A stretch of DNA of 25,289 nucleotides from Candidatus Woesearchaeota archaeon (GTDB lineage: Archaea > Nanobdellota > Nanobdellia > Woesearchaeales > B54-G15): assembly GCA_003648985.1 (NCBI GenBank), contig QMQQ01000005.1, positions 1 to 25,289 of the forward strand. The letters are read 5' to 3'. Positions 15,446 to 22,666 of this stretch are shown here, one piece after another. Within the stretch, counting starts at the first letter, position 1, and every line of letters starts with the position of its first letter. The notes below the pieces were generated by a model. That model was not told where the DNA came from. It ran no database searches and saw nothing but the letters and a program-made list of their open reading frames with translations. The translations under genes and the position numbers were made by a program.

Positions 15446-15706
15446 TTACATTACACCAAATTCAGTAGCAATATCAACAGCAGGTTTTTCAGCAGGAAGC
15501 TTCACGTAAGCCTTCTTATATCCTTTAACTGTATTCACAACCCTCACATCAACTACCTTTACGCCAAACATCTTCAGCATTGCCTCTGAAACTTTTTGCT
15601 TGTTTGCTTTTCTATCAATAACTAAGGTAATAACGTTCTGCTCCTCTCTTAACTTAATCGCCTTTTCAGTCGCAACAACACCTTTAATTATTTTCGTCGG
15701 ATCCAT
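15446..15706 (-). CDS. rpl23: large-subunit ribosomal protein uL23
   Basis: uL23 lies at the tunnel exit of the 50S subunit and docks the signal recognition particle and the Sec machinery. The 86 residues contain the family hallmarks: IIKGVVATEKAIKLREEQNVITLVIDRKANKQKVSEAMLKMFGVKVVDVRVVNTVKGYKKAYVKLPAE. Length is standard for archaea. It is bounded on both sides by TAAAATG junctions, with uL4 upstream and uL2 downstream. Confidence 0.96.
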   Translation of the reverse strand: MDPTKIIKGVVATEKAIKLREEQNVITLVIDRKANKQKVSEAMLKMFGVKVVDVRVVNTVKGYKKAYVKLPAEKPAVDIATEFGVM

Positions 15707-15707
15707 T

Positions 15708-16514
15708 TTACATGAACAAATTTTCTTTTGCCATCACATCCAAAGCACTTTTGGTAAAAAGGGTTAACCTTCCAGCCTTCCCACCAGGCGCGAGCATTTC
15801 AGCATTAAGATTGTTCACTAAAACAATATCAACACCAGGGATATTTGCTGCTGATTTCATCAAATCACACTTTTCATGTACAACAAGCAATGGTCCAACT
15901 TTTCTTCTATAACGCCTGCCCCTAAGCTTTCCTTTCCCTGCCCTGATCTTTTTCTTTGCACTTCTTTCAATTTCATCTTTCAAGCCAAGAGCTTCGAGCG
16001 CCTGCTTTACATCTTTTGTCTTGCCAAGCTTCACAAAATCATCAACTAAAACAAAAGGGTACTTTTCAGGCAATTTGTGTCCCCTTTCCTCAACCAAAGA
16101 CTTATTAAGCGCAGCTGATAAAGCACTCCTTATCGCCTTTTTCCTTTCTTTTTTATTTATCCTCTTTGACCAGTCCTTTTCGGCTTTCGGTGGATGCGCC
16201 CTTCTTCCGCCGACAGTTCCAGGCGCAAAAGCCCCAACAAAATAAAACTGACTTCCCCTTTTGAGCAAAACCTTTCTTGGAACTCTGCTAATACCCCTCC
16301 CATAGCTCGCTCTATAATCCCTCCTTCTCTTTGAAAGCTTAACAATTGCCCTTTTTCCAGCCTCTGGCTTAGCACCATAAGGTTGTCTTTTATTTGCCTG
16401 TATTACCTCGACTGCCCTCTTTATCAAATTCGGATGGTACTCTTCGCTGAATTGTTTAGGCAAATCAACCTTTCCTACAACTTTCCCGCCTAAATCAACA
16501 ACATCAACCTTCAT
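15708..16514 (-). CDS. rpl4: large-subunit ribosomal protein uL4
   Basis: uL4 extends a loop into the peptide tunnel. The sequence has FSEEYHPNLIKRAVEVIQANKRQPYGAKPEAGKR, the tunnel-loop region YGRGISRVPRKVLLKRGSQFYFVGAFAPGTVGGRRAHPPKAEKDW, and the globular C-terminus PLLVVHEKCDLMKSAANIPGVDIVLVNNLNAEMLAPGGKAGRLTLFTKSAL. Its 268 residues are typical of archaea. The ATG overlaps the uL3 stop (ATGA) and uL23 follows through TAAAATG. In bacteria uL4 regulates its own operon; whether it acts on the leader upstream of uL3 here is unknown. Confidence 0.96.
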   Translation of the reverse strand: MKVDVVDLGGKVVGKVDLPKQFSEEYHPNLIKRAVEVIQANKRQPYGAKPEAGKRAIVKLSKRRRDYRASYGRGISRVPRKVLLKRGSQFYFVGAFAPGTVGGRRAHPPKAEKDWSKRINKKERKKAIRSALSAALNKSLVEERGHKLPEKYPFVLVDDFVKLGKTKDVKQALEALGLKDEIERSAKKKIRAGKGKLRGRRYRRKVGPLLVVHEKCDLMKSAANIPGVDIVLVNNLNAEMLAPGGKAGRLTLFTKSALDVMAKENLFM

Positions 16515-17473
16515 TTTATTATCTTTTCAATTTTCGGAACCATCAAGAGTTTATCATTCGGCCTTTTTGCCGCTGTAAATATAATCAACCTTTTTCTTGA
16601 ACCAGGAATGCTTCCTTTAAGCAAAACAAAATCGCATTTAAGCACACCGTAATTCAAATATCCTCCTGGCTTGTTTATTTCTTCTGCTTTTCCTATTTTC
16701 AATATCAACTTATTATATTCTGTTCTTTGATGAAAACCCATCTTTCCTGTCTGCGGCACAGTCCAACTTACCCTCTTCGGCGTCCAAGGTCCAAGTGTTC
16801 CAGGACCCCTCTTTGTTTTTTCGCTTTTGTGTTGCCTTATTGCAACGCCAAATCGTTTAACAGCACCTTGAAAACCCTTGCCTTTTGTCACAGCATGTAC
16901 ATCAACAAGAGCACCTTCACCAAACACATCGCTAACCTTTATTTCCTTATCAAACAACCCTTTTACAAATTCAACTTTCTCTTTAATATCTTTGCCTCCA
17001 ATGCTCATCTCAAAGAGCTCGGGTTTCTTTTTTCTTACTCCAGTCAGTTTAGGCATTGTATAAACAATAATAGCAAGGTCATCATAATCCTCTATCTTCA
17101 CCTCATCAATTGCCTTTATCTTTTTCTTAGGTAATTGAACAATCCTGCTCAATATTTTATCAAGTTTAGGATTCAAAACTGTTTCGCCGCTAAAAAGAAC
17201 ACCATCTTTAATTTTGTAAAACCTTATTCCAAAAATCCTGAGTGGAGGGCATTCAATTATTGTTGCAGGAACAGTAATGCGTTCACCCTTTGTCATACTG
17301 TTTTTTCTTTCATCAAGCAAACAGACGTGAACCATACCAACCTTATAACCAGCAAATCCACTCAAGCCAGCCTTATCTAATGAAATCTTTCTAACTCTTG
17401 GCCTAATCTTTTTTGCCCTTGCCCTAGGCCAATACTGAAGACTTCCTTTTCTAGGTGACCTTTTCTTTGGCAT
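16511..17473 (-). CDS. rpl3: large-subunit ribosomal protein uL3
   Basis: uL3 is an early-binding 50S protein reaching towards the peptidyl-transferase centre. The 320 residues show the archaeal start RSPRKGSLQYWPRARAKKIRPRVR, GLSGFAGYKVGMVHV, VHAVTKGKGFQGAVKRFGVAIRQHKSEKTKRGPGTLGPW, and VPQTGKMGFHQRTEYNK. It is the first gene of the ribosomal run. The ATG at 17473 has no clear Shine-Dalgarno sequence. The 3' arm of the outer leader stem (17483-17487) ends nine bases before it, so leader folding could affect initiation. uL4 overlaps its stop (ATGA). Confidence 0.96.
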   Translation of the reverse strand: MPKKRSPRKGSLQYWPRARAKKIRPRVRKISLDKAGLSGFAGYKVGMVHVCLLDERKNSMTKGERITVPATIIECPPLRIFGIRFYKIKDGVLFSGETVLNPKLDKILSRIVQLPKKKIKAIDEVKIEDYDDLAIIVYTMPKLTGVRKKKPELFEMSIGGKDIKEKVEFVKGLFDKEIKVSDVFGEGALVDVHAVTKGKGFQGAVKRFGVAIRQHKSEKTKRGPGTLGPWTPKRVSWTVPQTGKMGFHQRTEYNKLILKIGKAEEINKPGGYLNYGVLKCDFVLLKGSIPGSRKRLIIFTAAKRPNDKLLMVPKIEKIIK

Positions 17474-17553
17474 TTTTCAAATGGCCTATTAATGAGAGCC
17501 CTCGTCCAAACGAGAAGCCCTCTGCCCAAAAAGGGCTCCCTTTTCAGGCCAAT
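17474..17553 (-). promoter_or_regulatory. structured leader RNA upstream of uL3
   Basis: Read as minus-strand RNA, this stretch holds nested complements. An outer stem pairs GGCCT (17546-17550) with AGGCC (17483-17487). An inner GAGCCC (17533-17538) can pair with GGGC (17524-17527, loop of five T), with GGGCT (17516-17520), or with GGGCTC (17496-17501). CTCGT (17510-17514) pairs with ACGAG (17501-17505) around a four-base loop. The three GGGC partners are mutually exclusive. The predicted start site falls just before the outer stem. This looks like a regulatory leader, possibly for feedback by a product of the operon. The folding is read by eye and has no energy calculation behind it. Confidence 0.5.
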
Positions 17554-17572
17554 CTCTTTTGACACTCCTCTT

Positions 17573-17584
17573 CTATTTATAAAG
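17573..17584 (-). promoter_or_regulatory. TATA-box promoter of the ribosomal protein operon
   Basis: On the minus strand CTTTATAAATAG lies immediately after the stop of the primase gene and about 95-110 bases before the uL3 ATG. It is a good match to an archaeal TATA box. A start site 25-28 bases on would fall near 17551-17555, at the edge of the structured leader. No other comparable element occurs between the primase and uL3. Confidence 0.6.
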
Positions 17585-17585
17585 A

Positions 17586-18878
17586 TTACTGTGTAGAGCG
17601 TTGCCTATCAATCTTTTTTCTCACATACTGCAAAGGATTCTTTATTTTCTTACAAATAGCATCAGGCTTACATATCCCGATATCTTTGTAATACATCTCA
17701 TTATCGCAATTCGGCGGCGGAATCTTTTTTTTCCTCAATTTATGATATCTTAACTGATAATCGATTATCCTCTCCCTAAGCTTCTCAGCATTTCGCTCAT
17801 TCCAGTCATGCAATAAACGTCTAATTGCATCATAATCCCATTCAACGCATCTTAAAAAATTTAACAAACAAAAAACAAACCTCTTTCTTCCGTCTTCTAA
17901 GCCTTTCAAACCATTCTTTATGCACGGTGGAAAAAATGTTTCGCTAACAGCTTTCCTAAATCTAATCAGCTTAACTTCGCTTTCTTTCTCACTTTCAGCT
18001 TCTATCTGTCTCATCCTCTTTCCAATCACAAAGCTCAATGCAAAGTCAAACAGCCTCTTGGCTTCTCCTCTTTCTGCATTCCTTTCAAGAAAAACAACCT
18101 TGCTAAAAGATTCAACAGCATCAGGCATTGCATACTCTCTTCTGAATTCAGAAACATCTTTTAGTCGTAATGGCAATGAAACAAGCCAGCTCTTTTCGTG
18201 CAAAGAAAAAGGCATTCTATAAAGATGTCTGCTCGATATCAACATCGTATCAACCTTGAGCAAATCATCGGGAACAAACTGCTTGTCTTTAACAAGCTTC
18301 TTCACATCAATCCCGCTCTTCTTCGCAACCTCAACTACATTACCCTCAAATTCCAAAATTCTTTTACCAAAATCTTCTTTCACATAATCAATAAGATACT
18401 CTGCAACATTCTTCACTGCATCAGGAAAATCATCAGCTCTAACATGGCTTGGAAAAGCTTCAAAAGGAATCCCGATATGAAAACCTTTATTTCCAGAAAA
18501 CTTAACACTCACAGCACTAACCCCGTGCTGCTTTATTGCTTTTATAATGAGTTCAGCAGCAATCTTGCTATAATCGAAAATAGGACAATCAATATCAATA
18601 ATAAGATCAAACCCAATTCTATGCTCGTCAAGCTCTCGTTTTCTCATATCAGGCTTAAGCAGCAGAGGATTATCCCACAGCTCTTCACTAGCATGAAAAG
18701 AAACAGCTCCTTTTTTTGCATGCTCAACCACATCTCCAGGATAAAGCAGAATATCAGGTCTCTTTCCAAAACCTCCATCTAAATATTTCACAGCGACCTC
18801 TTTATTTCTTGCATGTTTAACCATCGCATCAAGAACAATATCTTTACTATAATATTCAACAACGTCTTTCTTATTCAT
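17586..18878 (-). CDS. priS: single-chain DNA primase: PriS catalytic domain fused to PriL iron-sulfur domain
   Basis: This primase makes RNA (or DNA) primers for replication. Residues 1 to about 270 are the PriS catalytic core: Asp pair D95/D97 in FDLIIDIDCP, nucleotide-binding SGNKGFH at 128-134, the third Asp candidate D210, and the SRHLYRMPFSLHEKS motif at 216-230. From about 312 the sequence is that of the PriL C-terminal domain. FFPPCIKNGLKGLEDG carries C319, followed by a helical stretch and PPPNC (C391), GIC (C403) and AIC (C409), then NPLQYV. Four cysteines in this order are the 4Fe-4S ligands of PriL. PriL's N-terminal domain is missing. Nanoarchaeum equitans has a comparable one-chain primase. 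The gene is divergent from htpX, and its ATG lies about 29 bases from a shared TATA-like run, so its mRNA is probably leaderless. Confidence 0.9.
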   Translation of the reverse strand: MNKKDVVEYYSKDIVLDAMVKHARNKEVAVKYLDGGFGKRPDILLYPGDVVEHAKKGAVSFHASEELWDNPLLLKPDMRKRELDEHRIGFDLIIDIDCPIFDYSKIAAELIIKAIKQHGVSAVSVKFSGNKGFHIGIPFEAFPSHVRADDFPDAVKNVAEYLIDYVKEDFGKRILEFEGNVVEVAKKSGIDVKKLVKDKQFVPDDLLKVDTMLISSRHLYRMPFSLHEKSWLVSLPLRLKDVSEFRREYAMPDAVESFSKVVFLERNAERGEAKRLFDFALSFVIGKRMRQIEAESEKESEVKLIRFRKAVSETFFPPCIKNGLKGLEDGRKRFVFCLLNFLRCVEWDYDAIRRLLHDWNERNAEKLRERIIDYQLRYHKLRKKKIPPPNCDNEMYYKDIGICKPDAICKKIKNPLQYVRKKIDRQRSTQ

Positions 18879-18900
18879 TTCATAATGCTAAAGAGCAAGA

Positions 18901-18914
18901 TTTTTATATTTTTT
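18901..18914. promoter_or_regulatory. shared central TATA-like element between primase and htpX
   Basis: The only gap between the divergent genes is 52 bases. TTTTTATATTTTTT at its centre lies about 24 bases before the htpX ATG and, as AAAAAATATAAAAA on the other strand, about 29 bases before the primase ATG. A TATA element at that distance puts transcription starts at or next to both start codons. There are no ribosome-binding sites, so both mRNAs would be leaderless. Confidence 0.5.
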
Positions 18915-18930
18915 ATCCAAAAAAGCACTG

Positions 18931-19761
18931 ATGTTCATCTCACAACTTAAAACAACAATTCTGCTTGCCAGTCTATCAGCAATACTACTCCTTCTTGGCT
19001 ATCTCATAGGAAGCTACAACGGCCTAACGATCGCCTTACTCATTGCAATCACCTTTAACATCATCACATACTTTTTCTCAGATAAAATTGTTCTCGCAAT
19101 GTACAGAGCAAAGCCGCTGAAGGACGAATCCATAAAAGAATTAATCCGCTCTGTCGCACACAAAGCTAAAATTCCAATGCCAAAGCCATACATAATTCCG
19201 ACCATGACGCCGAATGCATTTGCCACTGGCAGAAATCCACGACATGCAGCTATAGCCTTAACAGAAGGCATTATTTCATTGCTTTCAAAAGAAGAATTAA
19301 AAGGAGTAATCGCTCATGAAATTGCCCATATCAAAAACAGAGACATCCTAATTCAAACTATTGCAGCAACAATTGCAACAGCTATCTCATATATTGCATT
19401 TATGTTAAGATTCGCAGCATTCACCAGCAGCAGAGACCGTGATTCTGGAAATGCAATTGCTTTACTTGCTCTTGGTATCCTTACACCTATAATTGCAATG
19501 ATAATCCAATTAGCAATATCTCGTGCAAGAGAATATCTTGCTGACGAAACAGGAGCAAGGATCATCAAAAATCCAATTGCTCTTGCAAACGCTTTAATGA
19601 AACTAGAGCAAGCAAACAGGTTTCATCCAATGCGCGGAAACCCAACAACATCCTCGCTATTCATAGTAAATCCATTTTCAGCAAGAGGATTATTCACCCT
19701 TTTCATGACGCATCCGCCAATTCAGAAAAGGGTTGAAAGGCTCAAAAGAATAAAAATATAG
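18931..19761 (+). CDS. htpX: HtpX-type M48 zinc metalloprotease
   Basis: HtpX is a membrane-bound metalloprotease that cuts damaged or misfolded membrane proteins. The 276-residue sequence has two hydrophobic N-terminal segments (about 8-28 and 31-50), then the cytosolic catalytic domain. The zinc site HEIAH is at 129-133 and the third ligand is probably E201, in the SRAREYLADETGA motif. PNAFATGRNP (94-103) before the metal site is a family hallmark, and two more hydrophobic stretches lie between the metal motifs (about 143-165 and 174-196). The C-terminal THPPIQKRVERLKRI is also typical. Length is normal. It shares a promoter region with the primase and is followed closely by a RAM-domain gene. 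Confidence 0.93.
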   Translation: MFISQLKTTILLASLSAILLLLGYLIGSYNGLTIALLIAITFNIITYFFSDKIVLAMYRAKPLKDESIKELIRSVAHKAKIPMPKPYIIPTMTPNAFATGRNPRHAAIALTEGIISLLSKEELKGVIAHEIAHIKNRDILIQTIAATIATAISYIAFMLRFAAFTSSRDRDSGNAIALLALGILTPIIAMIIQLAISRAREYLADETGARIIKNPIALANALMKLEQANRFHPMRGNPTTSSLFIVNPFSARGLFTLFMTHPPIQKRVERLKRIKI

Positions 19762-19768
19762 GAGGTGA
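19761..19768 (+). promoter_or_regulatory. strong Shine-Dalgarno sequence of the RAM-domain gene
   Basis: GGAGGTGA begins at the last base of the htpX stop codon and ends four bases before the ATG at 19773. It is the best ribosome-binding site in the window. It shows that this organism uses Shine-Dalgarno initiation for internal operon genes while the operon-first genes look leaderless. Confidence 0.8.
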
Positions 19769-19772
19769 AAAA

Positions 19773-20012
19773 ATGCCATCCTTAGCCTATATGTTGATTC
19801 AAACAGCGCACGGAAAAATACAACGCGTAGCAGATAAACTTCTTCGCTTTAAAGAAGTAAAAGAAATTCATACACTGTACGGAGAATTCGACATCATCAT
19901 TAAAATAGAAACATCAAACATGGCAAAACTTCAAGATTTTATTGCAAATAAGATAAGACCTATTCGCGATATAGCATCAACAGAAACATTAATTGTTAGC
20001 GACGTATTCTGA
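19773..20012 (+). CDS. stand-alone RAM (Lrp/AsnC C-terminal) domain protein
   Basis: This 79-residue protein matches the ligand-binding RAM domain of Lrp/AsnC regulators: AYMLIQTAHGKIQRVADKLLRFKEVKEIHTLYGEFDIIIKIET, then IRPIRDIASTETLIV. It has a beta-alpha-beta-beta-alpha-beta pattern and the usual GEFD-I segment. There is no helix-turn-helix, so it cannot bind DNA alone. Stand-alone RAM proteins form multimers, may sense amino acids, and may partner with full-length Lrp proteins. It follows htpX by 11 bases with a strong ribosome-binding site. Its last 24 bases overlap the 3' end of hef on the opposite strand. Confidence 0.9.
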   Translation: MPSLAYMLIQTAHGKIQRVADKLLRFKEVKEIHTLYGEFDIIIKIETSNMAKLQDFIANKIRPIRDIASTETLIVSDVF

Positions 20013-22196
20013 ATCAAGCAGTGATCTAATCTTTTCTGCTGTCTTCTTCCCAATCCTTGGAACTTGCATTAGCTCTTCGACACTCGCATCTACAATTGCT
20101 TTAATCGTTCTGAACTTTTTAAGCATGTCTTTTGCCATACTGCTTCCAATACCAGGCAATGCTGCAATAACATATTCCTGCTGACTGCAAAGTTCTTTAG
20201 GTTTCTTTGCATGCAAGCTTGCTGCTTTTTTATTCCCACTCTGTTCTCTTTTTGCAATAGCATATAATAACTGTGCAGTTTCCCTCCTATTCTTTGTCCA
20301 AACAATTGGAACACCATAATCAATAATAATGCTCGCTATAGCTCCATTAATCGCATTGGGATGCAATCCCCTCTGCTCAAACAAACTTTCCTCACCTTCA
20401 ATAACCAACAAAGGCTTGTTAAATCTTTCTTTCATCATCCTAACCTGCCTAAACAACCTTCCATCAACAATCGATTGAACAAAATCGGCAACACTCTTCA
20501 CCTCAACCCCAACGTCAGAGCTAAGCAAATAATCAGCGCATTCAAGACGTTTCTGCTCAATACCAACACCAAAACCAAAAAGCTCTCTTAAAACAGATTT
20601 ATCCCGTTCTCTGTCATCAGCAATAACTTTTATCTGTTCATTAAACTTGCTCAATTTTGTTTGTATGTCTTTTCCTTTTTTTCGCCTTTCCCGCAGATCA
20701 AGCAATATCTTTTTCAAATTAGAAAACATCGCTTTTTCCTTTCTATGCGCACTCCATCTATAGCCTTCATCCCTTGTTCCTTTAGTTACAAGAACGATTA
20801 CTTTGCCTTTCTCGTGCCTTCCAGTTCTACCCCTACGTTGAATATGCCTTATAGCACTTGGAATAGGTTCATAAAAAACAACAACATCAACTTTAGGAAT
20901 ATCAAGACCTTCTTCACCAACAGCAGTTGCAACAAGAACATTAAAAGCGCCTTCTCTAAACTTATTAATCACTTCTTTTTGTTCTTTTTGACTCAACCCA
21001 GTTCCTTCTTTTTTAAGCTGACCAACAAAAAGTGCAGCCTTCACACCTTCTATTTTATTTAGTTCATCAACAAGCTCAACTCCATTATCCCTGTACTGAT
21101 TAAAAACAATTATTTTTGAATCTGGCCTTGCCTCAAGCTCTTTTTGAACAATCTCAAGTACTTTCAACAACTTTGGATGTTTCCATCCCTCTTTATAAAG
21201 CCGATTTATCAAAACAACAGCAGACTTAAAATAAATATCTCTAAAAATGTTTTTCAAAGCCCTGGTTTTACTATTCTCCTCCTGTTCCCTTAGCCTAGCA
21301 ATATACCTATGCAAAGCAAAAATCCCTTGTGTTTCAAGTAATTCAACTGCGTGCTGTACTTTCATTATTTCAGAAAGCAAACTTACGCTGCTAAAAAGAA
21401 ATCCTTTCCGCTCACCTTTCGACAATCTTTTCATCAAATTTGCCTGAAGTAAGATCAATTCCTTTTTTGGCAAGTTCTTTCTTCTAATAACCTTCCACTC
21501 CTTCAACCGTTCAAGCCTTTCAGAAACAAAACGCTTCAACAATTGCTGAAGCTCCTTATATGGCTTAGGAAAACAAACCCTTATCCATTCAACCTCAATA
21601 TCTTTTACATAAGGCTTAACATCGGGATCATCAACACTCCTAACCTCTATTTCCTCAATTGAAAGATTCTTTATAATTTCTTTTATCTTCTCAGCATCAG
21701 AACCAGGACTTGCTGTTAAACCAATTATCCTAGGATATTTCCCCTGTTTAATATATTCCTTTGCAATAAAAGCATATGCATAATCACCGACAGCCCTATG
21801 ACATTCATCAAAAATCATTAAACAAACATCTCCAAGATTAACGGCTCCCTGCATTAAATCATTTTCAAGCGTTTGAGGCGTGTAGAATAGAACCTTTGCC
21901 TCTGCAAAGGCTTTTATTCTTTTCGCAGGCAAAACACTTCCTGTAAGCAGAGCAAATGCTTCATCTTCAAGAGCTAAATGTCGTTTAAAGTATTCATAGT
22001 GTTGCTGTATCAACGGCCTTGTCGGTGCAAGAAAAACAACTTTTGCATCTGGATAAACAGAAAGCCTATTTGCAGCAAGCATTAAAGCAATCGCGGTCTT
22101 TCCAAGTCCGGTTGGTAAAACAACTAGGGTATTATACCTTTTCGCTGTTTCAACTATTACTTTCTGATATCGCCTCGGCTGAAAGCCAACCAACAT
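19989..22196 (-). CDS. hef: Hef helicase-nuclease (XPF/FANCM family) with variant nuclease motif
   Basis: Hef processes stalled replication forks in archaea. The superfamily 2 helicase covers about residues 1-505: Walker A PTGLGKT (28-34), DECH (130-133), LTASPG (160-165), an inserted helical domain at about 210-340, ATAVGEEGLD (423-432) and QRRGRTGR (453-460). An XPF-type nuclease follows: ADDRE (526-530), ADY (554-556), then EVKSVAD (565-571) where active Hef and XPF have ERKX3D, so Arg is Val. HPNAINGAIASI and IAKREQ are standard. Two helix-hairpin-helix motifs close the protein (about 677-690 and 710-725). Length (735) is typical. It starts two bases after a small coiled-coil gene. Its stop overlaps the RAM gene, which converges on it. 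Confidence 0.93.
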   Translation of the reverse strand: MLVGFQPRRYQKVIVETAKRYNTLVVLPTGLGKTAIALMLAANRLSVYPDAKVVFLAPTRPLIQQHYEYFKRHLALEDEAFALLTGSVLPAKRIKAFAEAKVLFYTPQTLENDLMQGAVNLGDVCLMIFDECHRAVGDYAYAFIAKEYIKQGKYPRIIGLTASPGSDAEKIKEIIKNLSIEEIEVRSVDDPDVKPYVKDIEVEWIRVCFPKPYKELQQLLKRFVSERLERLKEWKVIRRKNLPKKELILLQANLMKRLSKGERKGFLFSSVSLLSEIMKVQHAVELLETQGIFALHRYIARLREQEENSKTRALKNIFRDIYFKSAVVLINRLYKEGWKHPKLLKVLEIVQKELEARPDSKIIVFNQYRDNGVELVDELNKIEGVKAALFVGQLKKEGTGLSQKEQKEVINKFREGAFNVLVATAVGEEGLDIPKVDVVVFYEPIPSAIRHIQRRGRTGRHEKGKVIVLVTKGTRDEGYRWSAHRKEKAMFSNLKKILLDLRERRKKGKDIQTKLSKFNEQIKVIADDRERDKSVLRELFGFGVGIEQKRLECADYLLSSDVGVEVKSVADFVQSIVDGRLFRQVRMMKERFNKPLLVIEGEESLFEQRGLHPNAINGAIASIIIDYGVPIVWTKNRRETAQLLYAIAKREQSGNKKAASLHAKKPKELCSQQEYVIAALPGIGSSMAKDMLKKFRTIKAIVDASVEELMQVPRIGKKTAEKIRSLLDSEYVANN

Positions 22197-22198
22197 TT

Positions 22199-22363
22199 TT
22201 ATATTAATCTCTTTCTTAGCAGAATCCCACCAAGAGAAAGGTCCTTTCTCAAATCGCTCAATTCCTGCTTTATTCCTTCAATCTCATTCCTTATTGCTTC
22301 AATTTCATCGAAAAGCGCTTCCACCTTATTGTATATATAATCTATTAAATCGTTTTCCTTCAT
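22199..22363 (-). CDS. 54-residue coiled-coil protein, unknown function
   Basis: This is a short gene on the minus strand. It encodes 54 residues starting MKENDLIDYIYNKVEALFDE, with the regular heptad-like pattern IEAIRNEIEGIKQELSDLRK at about 21-40, then a basic C-terminus ending in LLRKRLI. It should form a coiled coil or small helical oligomer. Support comes from AGGAGG (22373-22378) nine bases before the ATG, an ATGA overlap with the preceding membrane gene, and only two bases between its TAA and the hef ATG. I recognise no family. Its place in the hef transcript suggests, without proof, a role with Hef or the membrane proteins upstream. Confidence 0.7.
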   Translation of the reverse strand: MKENDLIDYIYNKVEALFDEIEAIRNEIEGIKQELSDLRKDLSLGGILLRKRLI

Positions 22364-22665
22364 TTTAGATAGCCTCCTAATCTTAACAAAAATGCAAGCA
22401 AAGCAAACGCAACATAAATCAAAGCAACAATGAAAACATTAAACCTCAACGAACCGCAAATATATCCAAAGATAAAACCACTTAAAATCAAAAACCATGG
22501 AAAATAAGGTGGCCTTTTTCTTTGCCAATACAAAAGCCTTCCAGTCATAAAACCAAAACACGCAATCACAACATAACTAATTATAGCATTTTTTGCAACC
22601 AACGCAATAATAAAACCAACTAAAAAAAGCAAAACCATTCCTTTTTCAGCCCATGTCAAACCCAT
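22360..22665 (-). CDS. small membrane protein, unknown function
   Basis: Starting at ATG 22665 gives 101 residues. A TTG at 22683 would add six and overlap the previous gene by 17 bases, whereas the ATG makes a TAAAATG junction with it. Three or four hydrophobic segments are visible (about residues 8-24, 26-42, 55-70 and 75-93), with a basic loop WQRKRPPYFPW between the second and third. There are no catalytic motifs and I recognise no family. It lies between the degenerate M50-like protein and the coiled-coil gene in a tightly packed run leading to hef, overlapping the coiled-coil start as ATGA. Confidence 0.65.
   Translation of the reverse strand: MGLTWAEKGMVLLFLVGFIIALVAKNAIISYVVIACFGFMTGRLLYWQRKRPPYFPWFLILSGFIFGYICGSLRFNVFIVALIYVAFALLAFLLRLGGYLK
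22373..22378 (-). promoter_or_regulatory. Shine-Dalgarno sequence of the 54-residue gene
   Basis: AGGAGG on the minus strand lies within the last codons of the 101-residue membrane gene, nine bases before the ATG at 22363. It is a main reason for calling the short coiled-coil gene real, since such a consensus site inside a coding end would otherwise be unlikely. Confidence 0.7.
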
Positions 22666-22666
22666 T

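Noticed and set aside
17474..17556. tRNA or other known small RNA in the gap before uL3
   Set aside because: The stems do not form a cloverleaf, there is no CCA-type end or T-loop sequence, and the position points to a leader.
17377..17565. 62-codon minus-strand frame across the uL3 leader, a possible upstream ORF
   Set aside because: Its GTG start lies before the likely transcription start, has its purine-rich motif too close, and the frame runs out of phase into the well-supported uL3 gene.
18198..18782. 194-codon + strand frame opposite the primase
   Set aside because: Antisense to the catalytic core of the primase, with no motif and no start context.
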